Shown: in pieces, positions 10,322 through 19,534 of the stretch
How the letters are laid out: each line of letters starts with the position of its first letter
Numbering within the stretch: position 1 is the first letter of the stretch
From: Nitrincola sp. A-D6
GTDB lineage: Bacteria > Pseudomonadota > Gammaproteobacteria > Pseudomonadales > Balneatricaceae
Length of the DNA: 33,807 bases
Assembly (NCBI RefSeq): GCF_000764495.1
Contig: NZ_JRLB01000028.1
Coordinates: 1 to 33,807, forward strand
Reading direction: 5' to 3'
Made by a program: the position numbers and the translations under genes
The notes under the pieces: model-generated
Database searches by the model: none
The model's input: only the letters and a program-made list of their open reading frames with translations
Told to the model about the DNA's origin: nothing

Positions 10322-11304
10322 TTATTGTTGAGTTGGTAATGATTGATTGGCTGTAGGACTTTGGGTCATCTGATGAATCAGACGAGCACCCAAACGTGCA
10401 GTATGTGCATCAATATCCAGTTCAGGGTTCAGTTCGGCCAGGTCCATGAGCCGCAGCTTGCCGCTGTCGCGTATCTGTATAATCAGCGGTTCTATAACTT
10501 CCAGGCTGACACCTCGTGCAGCAGGGGCGCTTACACCTGGCGCCTGAGCCGCTGGAAACACATCCAGATCGATAGTCAGATAGAGATGATCACACTGGTT
10601 GATAAAATCTTTGAGACGCTGGTGCAGTTCCGGGAGCTGTAGCAGCGTCATCTGCCGATCCTCTTCGAAACATACGTCGAGCGCTTCTGCACGTGCAAAC
10701 AGGGCTGGAGTGTTGCTCATGCGACTGACGCCCAGGCAAGCGTAGTGGAACATCCAGAGATTGTGAGCACATACTTCAGCTATTTGGGCAAAGGGTGTTC
10801 CTGATGAAGTTGGCTGACAGTGCGGATCACGCAAGTCAAAGTGGGCATCGAAATTAATGATGCCGATCCGCGGTTTGTCTGCTGCGGCTCCCAGGTGCTT
10901 GGCTAAGCCAGACCAACTGGCAAAAGCGATTTCATGTCCCCCACCAAGCAGGATGGGCAGGTGTCCCTGGTTCAGCCGCAAGGCTACATGATCCGCAAGC
11001 TCAGCCTGGGCTTGCTCTAAGTCATCCTGTTCACAGACGATGTCACCACATTCATACAAGGGAGCTGTTTGTAGCCAAGGCAGATTGCCTAGCTGCTGGC
11101 GAAGTGCCTGTGGGCCAAGTGCGGCGCCGCGGCGGCCTGATTTCGCTGTACGCCAGCATCACAGGGGAAGCCCAGCAAGGCTATGCCAGGCGGGCTGTCT
11201 GGCTGAACAGATTGAATTTTCTGGTGCCAGCGCAGGCTGTTGGGTTCAGGGTCATGACGGCCTGCCCAGCAAGCCATGAGTGTGTCTGCTGTTCTGAGTG
11301 TCAT
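10322..11304 (-). pseudogene. hutG: Formimidoylglutamase, one-base frameshift
   Basis: This ureohydrolase (arginase/agmatinase family) turns N-formimidoyl-glutamate into glutamate and formamide. The N-terminal part (11304 to about 11137, ending GIALLGFPCDAGVQRNQ) and the main part (ending at 10322) are in different frames. Adding one C to the CC at about 11136-11137 on the plus strand gives the expected GRRGAALGPQALRQQL and one frame of 327 residues. Metal ligands are intact: GGGHE, NFDAHFDLR and TIDLDVFPAAQAPGVSAPA. The ATG overlaps the hutI stop by four bases. The rest of the operon is undamaged, which favours a sequence error over loss of the pathway. Confidence 0.88.
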
Positions 11305-12515
11305 GCTGTAATCTCCCCATTGAAAATGCGCTGTTTCAGGCGGCCGGGTTGAATGGCATAGGCCAGCTCTGCCGGGTGGTTGACGTTCCAGACACAGAAG
11401 TCAGCAGCCCGGCCTGGGGACAGGAAACCGGCTGTCTGCGAAAGCCCCAGTGCGAGGGCCGCATGGTGGGTTACGCCCTGCAAGGCTTCGGTGGGTGTCA
11501 GTCGGAACAGTGTACAGGCCATATTCAGCATCAGGCTGAGCTGAAAAATAGGCGATGAGCCTGGGTTGCCATCGGTCGCAACGGCCATAGGAATCTGGTA
11601 CTGACGCAGCAGGTCAATGGGCGGCACCTGGGTGTCTCTCAAGGTGTAAAAAGCACCGGGTAGCAGCGTTGCTACTGTGCCGGACCTGGCCATCGCCGCG
11701 ACGCCAGGTTCATCCAGGCATTCAATATGATCAGCCGACAAGCCCTGATAGCGCGCAGTCAAAGCAGCGGCCCCCAGGTTCGATAGCTGCTCAGCGTGGG
11801 CTTTAACGGGTAACTGGTAGTGTTGCGCTGCTTGAAAGACACGTTCACATTGAGCGGGACTGAAGCCTATGCCTTCACAAAAGACGTCAACAGCATCGGC
11901 CAGCTTTTCAGCGGCGGCCCTGGGAATAATCTCATCGCAGATCAGGTCGATGTAACCATCGGCATCCTGTTGATACTCTGGCGGCAGGGCATGTGCAGCC
12001 AGCAAGGTGGTAACAACATGAATCGGTAACATCTCTCCCAGGCGGCGTGCGACACGCAGCATTTTTAATTCGTCTTCCAGATTCAGGCCATAGCCCGATT
12101 TGATCTCAATCGTGGTGACACCGTCATCGATCAAGGCTTGAATGCGCGGCAGCGTGGCATCGATTAAAGCCTGCTCTGCGGCGGCCCGCGTTGCACTGAC
12201 CGTGCTCAGAATGCCGCCACCACGTCGGGCAATCTCGGCGTAGCTGGTACCTTCAAGGCGTTGTTCAAATTCATCTGCGCGTGAACCCGCAAAGACCAGA
12301 TGGGTGTGACAATCAATCAGTCCCGGCGTTATTACACCACCTTGAAAGACTTTATCGACACTATCTCCCAGACCTGCGGGCAGTTGTGACATGGGATAGA
12401 TCTGTTGGATACTTGTGCCTTCAACCAGAACGGCCATTGCTTCGACATGGGTTTTCAGGCCATCAAACAGAATGATGTCTTGCCATAGGTAGCGCTTGAC
12501 GGTTTGACTGCACAT
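11301..12515 (-). CDS. hutI: Imidazolonepropionase
   Basis: A metal-dependent amidohydrolase that opens imidazolone-5-propionate to N-formimidoyl-L-glutamate. It has 404 residues. The first metal motif [16 protein letters not shown] has His70 and His72. The substrate block IEIKSGYGL, the [11 protein letters not shown] block and [12 protein letters not shown] are standard for HutI. ATG at 12515 has CTGGAGTC upstream. It is the first structural gene of the leftward hut operon, with the HutC-like operator 25 bases upstream of its start. The stop overlaps the hutG start. Confidence 0.96.
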   Translation of the reverse strand: MCSQTVKRYLWQDIILFDGLKTHVEAMAVLVEGTSIQQIYPMSQLPAGLGDSVDKVFQGGVITPGLIDCHTHLVFAGSRADEFEQRLEGTSYAEIARRGGGILSTVSATRAAAEQALIDATLPRIQALIDDGVTTIEIKSGYGLNLEDELKMLRVARRLGEMLPIHVVTTLLAAHALPPEYQQDADGYIDLICDEIIPRAAAEKLADAVDVFCEGIGFSPAQCERVFQAAQHYQLPVKAHAEQLSNLGAAALTARYQGLSADHIECLDEPGVAAMARSGTVATLLPGAFYTLRDTQVPPIDLLRQYQIPMAVATDGNPGSSPIFQLSLMLNMACTLFRLTPTEALQGVTHHAALALGLSQTAGFLSPGRAADFCVWNVNHPAELAYAIQPGRLKQRIFNGEITA

Positions 12516-12540
12516 GTCAGACTCCAGTTGTTGTTATATT

Positions 12541-12550
12541 TGTATATACA
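12541..12550. promoter_or_regulatory. HutC-type operator 1 (TGTATATACA)
   Basis: A perfect 10-base palindrome in a TTTGTATATACAAT setting. HutC repressors of the GntR family bind TGTATA-type half sites in hut promoters, relieved by urocanate. It lies between the hutI start and a leftward TTGACA -35 box (12571-12576), about where the -10 region or transcription start should be, so binding would block hut transcription. Another perfect palindrome, TGCTCA-TC-TGAGCA (12553-12566), is immediately next to it. Confidence 0.75.
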
Positions 12551-12643
12551 ATTGCTCATCTGAGCAGATCTGTCAAGTATTCGGGTTAGGCTTTTTATGC
12601 TTGTTGGGTGGTAATAAATGCCAGGAAATAGCTAAATTATTAA

Positions 12644-12653
12644 TGTATATACA
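12644..12653. promoter_or_regulatory. HutC-type operator 2 (TGTATATACA)
   Basis: An exact second copy of the 10-base palindrome, 103 bases from the first (close to ten helical turns) and 19 bases beyond the hutC stop codon. Two in-phase copies would allow cooperative binding or a repression loop over the hut promoter. A role as operator is inferred from identity with the first copy and from the neighbouring hutC. Confidence 0.65.
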
Positions 12654-12672
12654 AATACGGGAGGGTGAAAAA

Positions 12673-13395
12673 TTACTGGCGAGTAGAAGGGTTTCCGCTT
12701 GAAGAACGCAGCTTGTAGCGGTCACCAGGATGCAGTAGCCGGGCATAGCTGATCAGATGATCACCCGACCAGGTACGCCGGACCATGCTTAAGCAAGGTT
12801 GTTGTTCCGATGTATCCAGCCATTCAGCTGACCGGGCATCCGGGAGGATAGCTTCAACCACATGTTCAAGATCGGTAATCGGACAGGTAGACACCAATAT
12901 TTCATTCGGTGTTTGTCGGGAAAAGTCGGAGGTCAGGTAATCCGGTACCCAGCGGGGGTTTACGTAACGGTTTTCTAACTGGATAGGTATGTTATTTTCC
13001 CGGTGTACGATAATGCTGTGGTACACCCGGCTACCGACACGTACACCCAGACGCAGGGCGATCTCATCGTTTGCGCTGACTTCTTCACAAACCAGTACGG
13101 AATTACTGTATTGATGACCACGCAAGCGGACCTCTTCAGCAATATTGTTGACTTCTGCCAGCGGTGATTCCGACTTTCGGTCGGTGACAAAGGTGCCAAG
13201 ACCCGCCTGACGGACCAGGTAGCCCTCCTGAACCAGGTCGCGAATTGCCTTGTTGGCGGTCATGCGGCTGACGCCAAAATCCCGCGCCAGTTGCTCCTCT
13301 GGCGGTATCTTATGGTGCACAGCAAACTGGCCCGCATGGATAGCGTCCAGCAGGAACTGTTTAATCTGTAAAAAGCGTGGTGTTTGATTGCTCAC
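12673..13395 (-). CDS. hutC: Histidine utilisation repressor, GntR/HutC family
   Basis: A 240-residue transcription factor. The N-terminal winged helix (about residues 8-75) shows KIPPEEQLARDFGVSRMTANKAIRDLVQEGYLVRQAGLGTFV-type features, including the GntR turn and wing. A UTRA ligand-binding domain follows (about 95-235), with blocks such as NRYVNPRWVPDYL and the TWSGDHLISYARLLHPGDRYKL end. In the family, urocanate releases it from hut promoters. It is encoded 16 bases after puuB-2 on the same strand, so it may be co-transcribed with puuA-puuB rather than from its own promoter. Two matching operator-like sites lie just downstream. Confidence 0.93.
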   Translation of the reverse strand: MSNQTPRFLQIKQFLLDAIHAGQFAVHHKIPPEEQLARDFGVSRMTANKAIRDLVQEGYLVRQAGLGTFVTDRKSESPLAEVNNIAEEVRLRGHQYSNSVLVCEEVSANDEIALRLGVRVGSRVYHSIIVHRENNIPIQLENRYVNPRWVPDYLTSDFSRQTPNEILVSTCPITDLEHVVEAILPDARSAEWLDTSEQQPCLSMVRRTWSGDHLISYARLLHPGDRYKLRSSSGNPSTRQ

Positions 13396-13411
13396 ATAGG
13401 CTCCTGTTTTT

Positions 13412-14710
13412 TTAGAACAGCTCCTTGAGACGGTGCCACAGCATGCCCGTCGCTAGCAGAGGGGTGCGCAGGTAGCGTCCACCCGGGAATGTCAGGTGGT
13501 TAACCTGAGCAAACAAGCGGTAACGCTCGTCGGTTTCACCACTGATGGTTTCGGCCAGTATGCGGGCCGCTAAGTGGGTGGCGTTGACACCATGTCCAGC
13601 ATAGGCCTGAGCGAAGTAAATCGCCGGACAGTCCGGTAACTGGCCTATCTGCGGCAGTCGGTTGGCGCCAATGCCCAGCATGCCACCCCATTGGTAATCC
13701 ACTTTAACTGGCCCCAGTTGTGGGAAGACCTTGGCGATATTGGGTTGCAGTGCAGCGGCAATGTCCCTGGGGTCTTTGCCGCTGTAGGTGCACAGACCAC
13801 CAAAAATCAGACGGTTGTCCTGGCTGATACGGTAATAGTCGAGAGTGCTACGCATATCAGCCACCGCCTTGCGGCCTGGCATGAGTTGTTCACAGAGCTC
13901 AGCTGGCAGCGGTTCAGTGGCGATGACGTAGCTGCCGGCAGGCAGAATTTTACCGCCTAGCCAGGGCTCCAGATCGGGGCTTAGATAGCCGTTACAGCCC
14001 AGCACCACTCGGTTGCAGCGTACCTGGCCCTGTGCGGTATGCACCACTGGCCTGTCACCCTTCTCTAGTCGGATGACTGGCGATTGCTCGAACACCTGCA
14101 CGCCTAGCTGTTCTGCTACACTGACTTCACCCAGTAACAGGTTGAGCGGATGCAAATGGCCGCTGCCTTCGTCGACTAGGGCGCCAGTATAGAAATCCGA
14201 ATCAACCACCTGCTGTTTCAGTTCAGCCGGTTCCAGCAAGTGCAGTGGGTGCGGATAATTAATTGCTTGTAGTTCTTCCAGCTCTTCATCCAGCTGTTTG
14301 CGGTGCTTTAGGTTTGTGCCCAGGTCGGCATAGCCCAGTACCAGATCACAGTCGATCTGGTGGGTCTGGATGCGCTGCTTGACCAGCTCCAGCGCTTCGG
14401 TACCCATCTGTTTGAGTGCCAGCACGCCTTCGTCACCGAGGGTGTTGCGGAACTGATCCAGCTCGTGGCCTACGCCACGAATCAATTCACCGCCATTGCG
14501 GCCAGAGGCACCCCAGCCGATCCGGTGGGCTTCCAGAAGTACCACACTAAAGCCGCGCTGCGCTAACTCCAGGGCAGTATTAATACCGGTAAATCCAGCC
14601 CCGACGACACAAATATCCACATCCAGAGCTGTCTGCAACGCAGGCCAGGTGCGTTGGCTGTTACGGGTTGCCGCGTACCAGGAATTGGTGTGTTCAGTTG
14701 CTGTAATCAT
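13412..14710 (-). CDS. puuB: Gamma-glutamyl polyamine oxidase-like FAD oxidoreductase (second copy)
   Basis: This 432-residue relative of the protein at 3770-5056 carries the same FAD motif (GAGFTG at 37-42), GWGASGRNGGELIRG, the YYRISQDNRLIFGG block and the C-terminal YAGHGVNATH. It is likely to oxidise a gamma-glutamylated amine to the aldehyde with peroxide release. It follows puuA-1 by 24 bases and precedes hutC by 16 bases. The two copies are clearly diverged, so they may prefer different amines (putrescine against another mono- or polyamine). Substrate is not decidable from sequence. Confidence 0.85.
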   Translation of the reverse strand: MITATEHTNSWYAATRNSQRTWPALQTALDVDICVVGAGFTGINTALELAQRGFSVVLLEAHRIGWGASGRNGGELIRGVGHELDQFRNTLGDEGVLALKQMGTEALELVKQRIQTHQIDCDLVLGYADLGTNLKHRKQLDEELEELQAINYPHPLHLLEPAELKQQVVDSDFYTGALVDEGSGHLHPLNLLLGEVSVAEQLGVQVFEQSPVIRLEKGDRPVVHTAQGQVRCNRVVLGCNGYLSPDLEPWLGGKILPAGSYVIATEPLPAELCEQLMPGRKAVADMRSTLDYYRISQDNRLIFGGLCTYSGKDPRDIAAALQPNIAKVFPQLGPVKVDYQWGGMLGIGANRLPQIGQLPDCPAIYFAQAYAGHGVNATHLAARILAETISGETDERYRLFAQVNHLTFPGGRYLRTPLLATGMLWHRLKELF

Positions 14711-14734
14711 GCCGATAATGCCCTGCTGGTGTGG

Positions 14735-16099
14735 TCAGACCGTATGTAGATACCAGAGGTATTCCAGATCCGAGATGGTATGCTCAAACTCAGTCAATTC
14801 GTGCTCTTTACAGGCGACAAAGATTTTCAGGAACTTATACCCAAGATACTCCTGCATTACCGGGGAGTCTTCCAGCTCCCTCAGGGCGTCGCGCAGGTTG
14901 TTGATCAATGAGGAATCATGCTGTTCATGCGCATTGCCGATGGTGATTTCGGCGGGCTCAATCTTGTGGGTAATGCCGAAGTGAATACCCGTTAACACGG
15001 CGGCCATCAACAGGTAAGGATTGGCATCAGCACCCGCTATGCGGTGTTCGATTCGCAGAGCCTCCGGATCACCACCGGGTAGACGCAATGCGGTGGTGCG
15101 GTTATCCACCCCCCAGGTGGGTGCGCTGGGTACATAGTATTCCGGGCTAAAACGTCGGTAGGAATTGATATTCGGGCAGAGCAAGGCCATGGCGTCGTTC
15201 ATGGTGGCCAGCAATCCACCGACCGCCCAGCGCAACATATCATTGGGCTCTTCCGGGTTTCCGGCAAAAATATTGTGGCCGTCCTTGTCTATCAGGCTGA
15301 CATGCAGGTGCATACCGCTACCCGATTGGTCATGGTAGGGCTTGGCCATGAAGGTGGTGTCCATTTCATGGTCATAGGCCATATTTTTGATCAGACGTTT
15401 GAGTAGTGTAGCGTAATCACAGGCTTTGATCGGGTCATCGACGTGGTGCAGGTTGACTTCAAACTGTCCGGGTGCTGATTCAGCCACCAGTGCATCGGCT
15501 GGAATGTCCTGCTCATGGGCGGCATCCAGTACGTCAGCCAGAAATTCGGCATACTCGTCCAGGTCATCAATTGAATAGACTTGAACGCTGGCCGGTCGCT
15601 TGCCGGAAATGGGTGATTTGGGTGGCTGAGGACGACCGGAGATATTTTCCTGATCAATCAGGTAAAACTCCAGTTCAAACGCGGTAACGGGTGTTAACTC
15701 CAGTTCTTTGAAGCGCTCCACAACATTTTGCAGCACCACGCGGGGGTCGGCAAAGAAGGGTGTTTCACGGTCCAGCTCATACATGGTCATGAGCAGTTGC
15801 GCGGTTGGGCGCTTTTGCCAGGGTTCCATGTTCAGCGTGTCGGGAATCGGCAGGCAGATGCGGTCTGCTTCACCTATATCCAGGCCCAGCCCGGTTTCTT
15901 CGACAGTGGTGCCCTGAATATTTAGCGCGAAAATCGATGCGGGTAGTGCCACACCCTTGTCAAAAACCTTGAGCAGTGCGCCAGGGTCAACCCGTTTGCC
16001 ACGGACAATGCCGTTCATGTCAGCAATTAGAAGATCAACAAACTGCAGCTCCGGATGTTCCTGCAGAAAAATAGTGGCTTGTTCTGAACCCGAACCCAT
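14735..16099 (-). CDS. puuA: Gamma-glutamylpolyamine synthetase (glutamine synthetase family)
   Basis: A 454-residue type I glutamine synthetase fold enzyme. Motifs include DMNGIVRGKRVDP near the N-terminus, the metal site block FELEFYLID, FMAKPYHDQSGSGMHLHVSL and the LRIEHRIAGADANPYL active-site region. True GlnA adenylylation features are absent and the N-terminus is of PuuA/SpuI type, so it should ligate glutamate to an amine with ATP. It heads the leftward group puuA-puuB-hutC. A TTGACA box (leftward, 16196-16191) lies about 90 bases upstream, but I find no convincing -10. A second homologue diverges on the other side at 17214-18561. Confidence 0.88.
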   Translation of the reverse strand: MGSGSEQATIFLQEHPELQFVDLLIADMNGIVRGKRVDPGALLKVFDKGVALPASIFALNIQGTTVEETGLGLDIGEADRICLPIPDTLNMEPWQKRPTAQLLMTMYELDRETPFFADPRVVLQNVVERFKELELTPVTAFELEFYLIDQENISGRPQPPKSPISGKRPASVQVYSIDDLDEYAEFLADVLDAAHEQDIPADALVAESAPGQFEVNLHHVDDPIKACDYATLLKRLIKNMAYDHEMDTTFMAKPYHDQSGSGMHLHVSLIDKDGHNIFAGNPEEPNDMLRWAVGGLLATMNDAMALLCPNINSYRRFSPEYYVPSAPTWGVDNRTTALRLPGGDPEALRIEHRIAGADANPYLLMAAVLTGIHFGITHKIEPAEITIGNAHEQHDSSLINNLRDALRELEDSPVMQEYLGYKFLKIFVACKEHELTEFEHTISDLEYLWYLHTV

Positions 16100-16370
16100 A
16101 AGGGAAACCTTTATATCCGTTGGTAGTTGTGCGATGACTTAGTTTGTCAGCAGAATAATCAACCGTGAGTTAATTCTAATAATCAAAGGCTGTCAACAAT
16201 TGAGTTAGTTGCTACAAGCGTTACTAACGGCAGGTATACAACATAATGCCAAGTGAAAAAATATTCGCCTAAACAGCCCTGAGCCCCTTGATAAGCGTAC
16301 GCAGTCGCGCTACAAGTTTAACTCAGATGTCACCAGGCTTTTCGCTATTAATTATTTAATCAGGAATTTT
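16100..16370. other. Divergent intergenic region puuA-1 / puuD
   Basis: About 270 A/T-rich bases separate two divergent gamma-glutamyl polyamine operons. I see a leftward TTGACA at 16191-16196 and an inverted pair GTTAGT/ACTAAC (16204-16209 and 16223-16228) 13 bases apart. There is no second HutC palindrome. Nothing else is recognisable. Confidence 0.4.
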
Positions 16371-17217
16371 ATGTCATCCGATCTACCCGTTTCCTTATCG
16401 CCTCTACCACTGATCGGAGTTAATGCATGCAGTCAGCGCCTACCTGAAAAACACCCTTTTTTTTATTGTTGGCGAAAAATATGTGCGTGCTGTCTCTGAA
16501 GGTGCCGGTGGTATACCCCTGGTCATTCCGGCTTTGGGTGAGCAGATACCGCTGGAACAACTGCTGGAGCAACTGGATGGATTGTTGCTCACTGGCTCCC
16601 CTTCCAATATTGAACCGCATCACTATGATGGCGAGCCCAGCGATCCAGGATCGGAGCACGATCCTCAGCGTGATGCGACTACCCTGCCACTGATTCGGGC
16701 GGCGGTAAAAGCCGGTGTGCCGATTCTGGGAATCTGTCGTGGATTCCAGGAGATGAACGTGGCGCTGGGTGGCACGCTGTATCAGAAGGTACATGAGGTT
16801 GAGGGCTATCGCGATCATCGCGAAGACAAAACCACTTCAATCAACGCACAATATAATACCTTGGCGCACAGGATCACCCTGCAGGCCGGTGGTGTATTGG
16901 CCAGTATCTGGCCCAGCGCGACGGAAGTACTGGTGAATTCCTTGCATGGTCAGGGTGTTCACAAACTAGCGCCTGGTTTGCAGGTAGAAGCGCTGGCAGA
17001 TGATGGTCTGATTGAGGCGTTCTCAGTAAAACAAGCCCGGTGCTTTGCTTTAGCGGTACAGTGGCATCCGGAGTGGCAGTGGCAACCGGATGAGGGGGTA
17101 GGAGAGTTTCCTTTTTACCGCGCTATTCTGAAGGCATTTGGAGACGCCTGTCGTCAAAGGCATATTGAACGTACGGCTAACAGGACTGGCAAACAAAATA
17201 CGGCAGAGATTTTATGA
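16371..17217 (+). pseudogene. puuD: Gamma-Glu-GABA hydrolase, frameshift in T8 tract
   Basis: A class I glutamine-amidotransferase-like hydrolase that cuts gamma-glutamyl-GABA to glutamate and GABA. The nucleophile Cys is in ILGICRGFQEMNVALGG. The His-Glu pair is in VQWHPEW, and NSLHGQG supports PuuD. The true start appears to be ATG 16371 (CAGGAA upstream), reading through PLIGVNACSQRLPEKHPF. At the run of eight T (16457-16464) the frame must lose one T to continue as FIVGEKYVRAVSEGAGG. Corrected length is 281 residues. Starting only at 16423 would give an N-terminus unlike the family. The stop overlaps puuA-2 by ATGA. An extra base from sequencing, or transcript slippage on T8, are both possible. 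Confidence 0.87.
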
Positions 17218-18561
17218 AGCAACTTGAAGACTGGATGAAAGAGAATCAGATCACCGAAATAGAATGTGTAGTAAGTGATATCAATGGTATAGCGCGGGGT
17301 AAAATTACCCCGGTATCCAAGTTTATTGCTGAAAAAGGCATGCGCCTGCCTGAAAGTATTCTGCTGCAAACGGTGACAGGCGATTATGTTGAAGATGATA
17401 TTTACTACGATCTGCTGGATCCGGCCGATATTGACATGATTTGTCACCCGGATCCGGATGCTATATTCCTGATCCCCTGGGCCTTGGAGCCTACGGCGCA
17501 GGTAATTCATGACTGTTATGACCGCAATGGCTTGCCGATCAACCTGTCACCGCGCAATTTGCTCAAAAAAAGTATTGCGCCTATATCAGGATCAGGGCTG
17601 GAAGCCGATAGTGTCACCGGAAATGGAATTCTACCTCACTAAGCGCTGCGAAGACCCGGATCTGCCCTTGCAGCCGCCCATCGGACGTTCAGGGCGTCAG
17701 GAAACCGGACGTCAATCCTTCTCCATTGATGCCGCCAATGAGTTCGATCCCTTGTTTGAGGATATGTATGACTGGTGTGAGCTTCAGGGGCTGGATATAG
17801 ATACCCTGATTCATGAGGAAGGTACGGCACAGATGGAGATCAATTTCCGTCATGGTGATCCTTTGTCACTGGCTGATCAGGTGTTTGTATTTAAGCGTAC
17901 TATGCGTGAAGCCGCGCTGAAACATGATGTGGCAGCAACCTTTATGGCCAAACCGGTCAGTAATGAACCGGGCAGCGCGATGCACCTGCATCAGAGCGTG
18001 GTGGATCTGAACACAGGTGAGTCGATCTTCTCTGATGCACAGGGCAAAATGAGCGAGTTGTTTTTACACCACATCGGCGGATTACAGAAGTATATTCCGG
18101 AAATTCTGCCGCTGTTGGCACCCAATGTGAACTCCTTCCGCCGTTTTCTGCCGGATACCTCGGCGCCAGTTAACGTAGAGTGGGGACTGGAGAACCGTAC
18201 CTGTGGGCTGCGCGTACCTGATTCCGATTCACAGAACCGTCGGGTGGAAAACCGTTTGCCGGGTGCTGATGCCAATGTCTATCTGGCCATTGCTGGCAGT
18301 CTGCTGTGCGGTTATCTGGGTATGATGAAAAAAATCAACCCGTCAGCGCCGGTTCAAGGACGTGCCTACGAGCGCCGCAATCTGCGTCTACCCCTGACCT
18401 TAGAGGCGGCTCTGGAACGTATGGAACACTCCAAAGTGATCCGTGAATACCTGAGCCCCGAGTTTGTGAAGGGCTATATTGCTGTGAAGCGCGTGGAACA
18501 TGAGAATTTCAAGCAGGTTATCAGCTCCTGGGAGCGTGAGTTTCTGCTGTTATCTGTTTAA
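17214..18561 (+). pseudogene. puuA: Second gamma-glutamylpolyamine synthetase, frameshift in A7 tract
   Basis: Glutamine synthetase family protein of 448 residues after correction. The N-terminal frame (17214-about 17571) carries VVSDINGIARGKITPVSKF and ends in SPRNLLKK. The C-terminal frame goes on with VLRLYQDQGWKPIVSPEMEFYL, FMAKPVSNEPGSAMHLHQS and NRRVENRLPGADANVYLAIA. Removing one A from the seven-A run at 17565-17571 joins them exactly. It is diverged from puuA-1 and coupled to puuD by an ATGA overlap, so the two are one operon. Duplication of PuuA-like enzymes is common where several polyamines are used. The frameshift is probably an artefact, but slippage on A7 is conceivable. Confidence 0.86.
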
Positions 18562-18625
18562 TTCGGCAACCACAGCATAAAATTTCAGGTTTTTTTTACG
18601 TCAGACTATGTTAAATATGTTTTAA

Positions 18626-18793
18626 CTAGGAGGCTGTCCGAGAATAGCGACCGTAGCGAGGGAAAGACCGTTTTGAGGCAGTTTTTGAGCTATTTTGAGG
18701 CGAATAGTGGTTCTATTTAACGAAAAATAGCTCAAAAAGTGACCAAAACGGCTTTTCCGCAGTAGGTCAGTCTGTTCTCGGACAGCCTCCTAG
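18626..18793. mobile_element. 168-bp palindromic MITE-like element
   Basis: The ends are a perfect 19-bp inverted repeat, CTAGGAGGCTGTCCGAGAA (18626-18644) and its complement (18775-18793). The outermost CTAG may be the target-site sequence. Inside, a long imperfect stem is visible: CCGTTTTG, GTTTTTGAGCTATTTT on the left is mirrored by AAAATAGCTCAAAAA and CAAAACGG on the right. No coding capacity is present. This fits a non-autonomous miniature element moved by an unknown IS transposase. It sits between convergent puuA-2 and arsH, supplies the arsH stop codon, and may act as a two-way terminator. It also marks the border of the arsenic island. Confidence 0.82.
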
Positions 18794-19509
18794 ATAGATT
18801 TCTGATTCACTCTTGCCGACAAGGCGTCTGCCGACTCTTTGCGTTCAGAGTATCGATCGACAAAATAATCGGTTCGATCACGCACCAGCAGCGTGAACTT
18901 AACTAACTCTTCCATCACATCAACGATTCGATCGTAATAGGCGGAAGGTTTCATGCGATCCTTGTCATCGAATTCCAGGAATGCCTTCGCTAGAGATGAC
19001 TGATTCGGGATGGTGAGCATTCGCATCCAACGGCCCAACACACGCAGTTGATTCACTGTATTAAAAGATTGTGAGCCACCACACACCTGCATAACCGCTA
19101 AGGTTTTCCCTTGAGTCGGTCTGACAGCACCCAATGACAGGGGTATCCAGTCGATTTGTGCTTTCATGATGCCTGTCATTGAACCATGACGTTCGGGTGA
19201 ACACCAAACCATCCCTTCACACCACTGCACCAAATCACGCAGCTCAGCCACTTTGGGATGAGTGGCTTCTTCGCTATCGGGTAAAGGCAAACCTGCTGGA
19301 TCAAAGATGCGTGTTTCAGCACCCATAGCCTGCAGTAATCGAGCCGCCTCTTCTGTCACTAAGCGACTGAATGAGCGCTGACGCAAGGATCCATACAGTA
19401 ACAAAATACGTGGTTTGTGCTCACTGGGTGTGTTTTGAAATACCTTTTCGTTGTCTGGCTTGTGTAGTAGTTTGTGATCGACATTCACTAAATCATGCAT
19501 CACTTTCAA
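18790..19509 (-). CDS. arsH: Arsenical resistance protein ArsH, NADPH-FMN reductase
   Basis: A 239-residue flavodoxin-like protein with the FMN phosphate loop [13 protein letters not shown] (near residues 39-51), [20 protein letters not shown] and the [16 protein letters not shown] segment, all typical of ArsH. Known ArsH enzymes oxidise trivalent organoarsenicals with NADPH and FMN and also reduce quinones or metals. The start is ATG 19509 or the in-frame ATG at 19500. The stop codon TAG lies in the end of the MITE-like element, so insertion may have trimmed or changed the last residues. It diverges from the AhpD-like gene. Confidence 0.93.
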   Translation of the reverse strand: MKVMHDLVNVDHKLLHKPDNEKVFQNTPSEHKPRILLLYGSLRQRSFSRLVTEEAARLLQAMGAETRIFDPAGLPLPDSEEATHPKVAELRDLVQWCEGMVWCSPERHGSMTGIMKAQIDWIPLSLGAVRPTQGKTLAVMQVCGGSQSFNTVNQLRVLGRWMRMLTIPNQSSLAKAFLEFDDKDRMKPSAYYDRIVDVMEELVKFTLLVRDRTDYFVDRYSERKESADALSARVNQKSI

Positions 19510-19534
19510 TTGCTCCAGTAAATAGTAGGTGTAT

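Noticed and set aside
14496..14984. Rightward open frame of 162 codons across puuB-2/puuA-1
   Set aside because: It is antisense to two well-supported genes and has no recognisable domain or ribosome site.
16168..16196. puuA-1 promoter with TTGACA
   Set aside because: The -35 is perfect, but the best -10 at 16-18 bases matches only about three of six positions, so it is not listed as a promoter.
16423..17217. puuD starting at 16423
   Set aside because: That start gives an N-terminus unlike PuuD, and the preceding frame from 16371 carries the missing family-like sequence.
17214..17642. Programmed frameshifting in puuA-2
   Set aside because: The tract is slippery, but six other genes show similar one-base errors without slippery sites, so an artefact explains them more simply.
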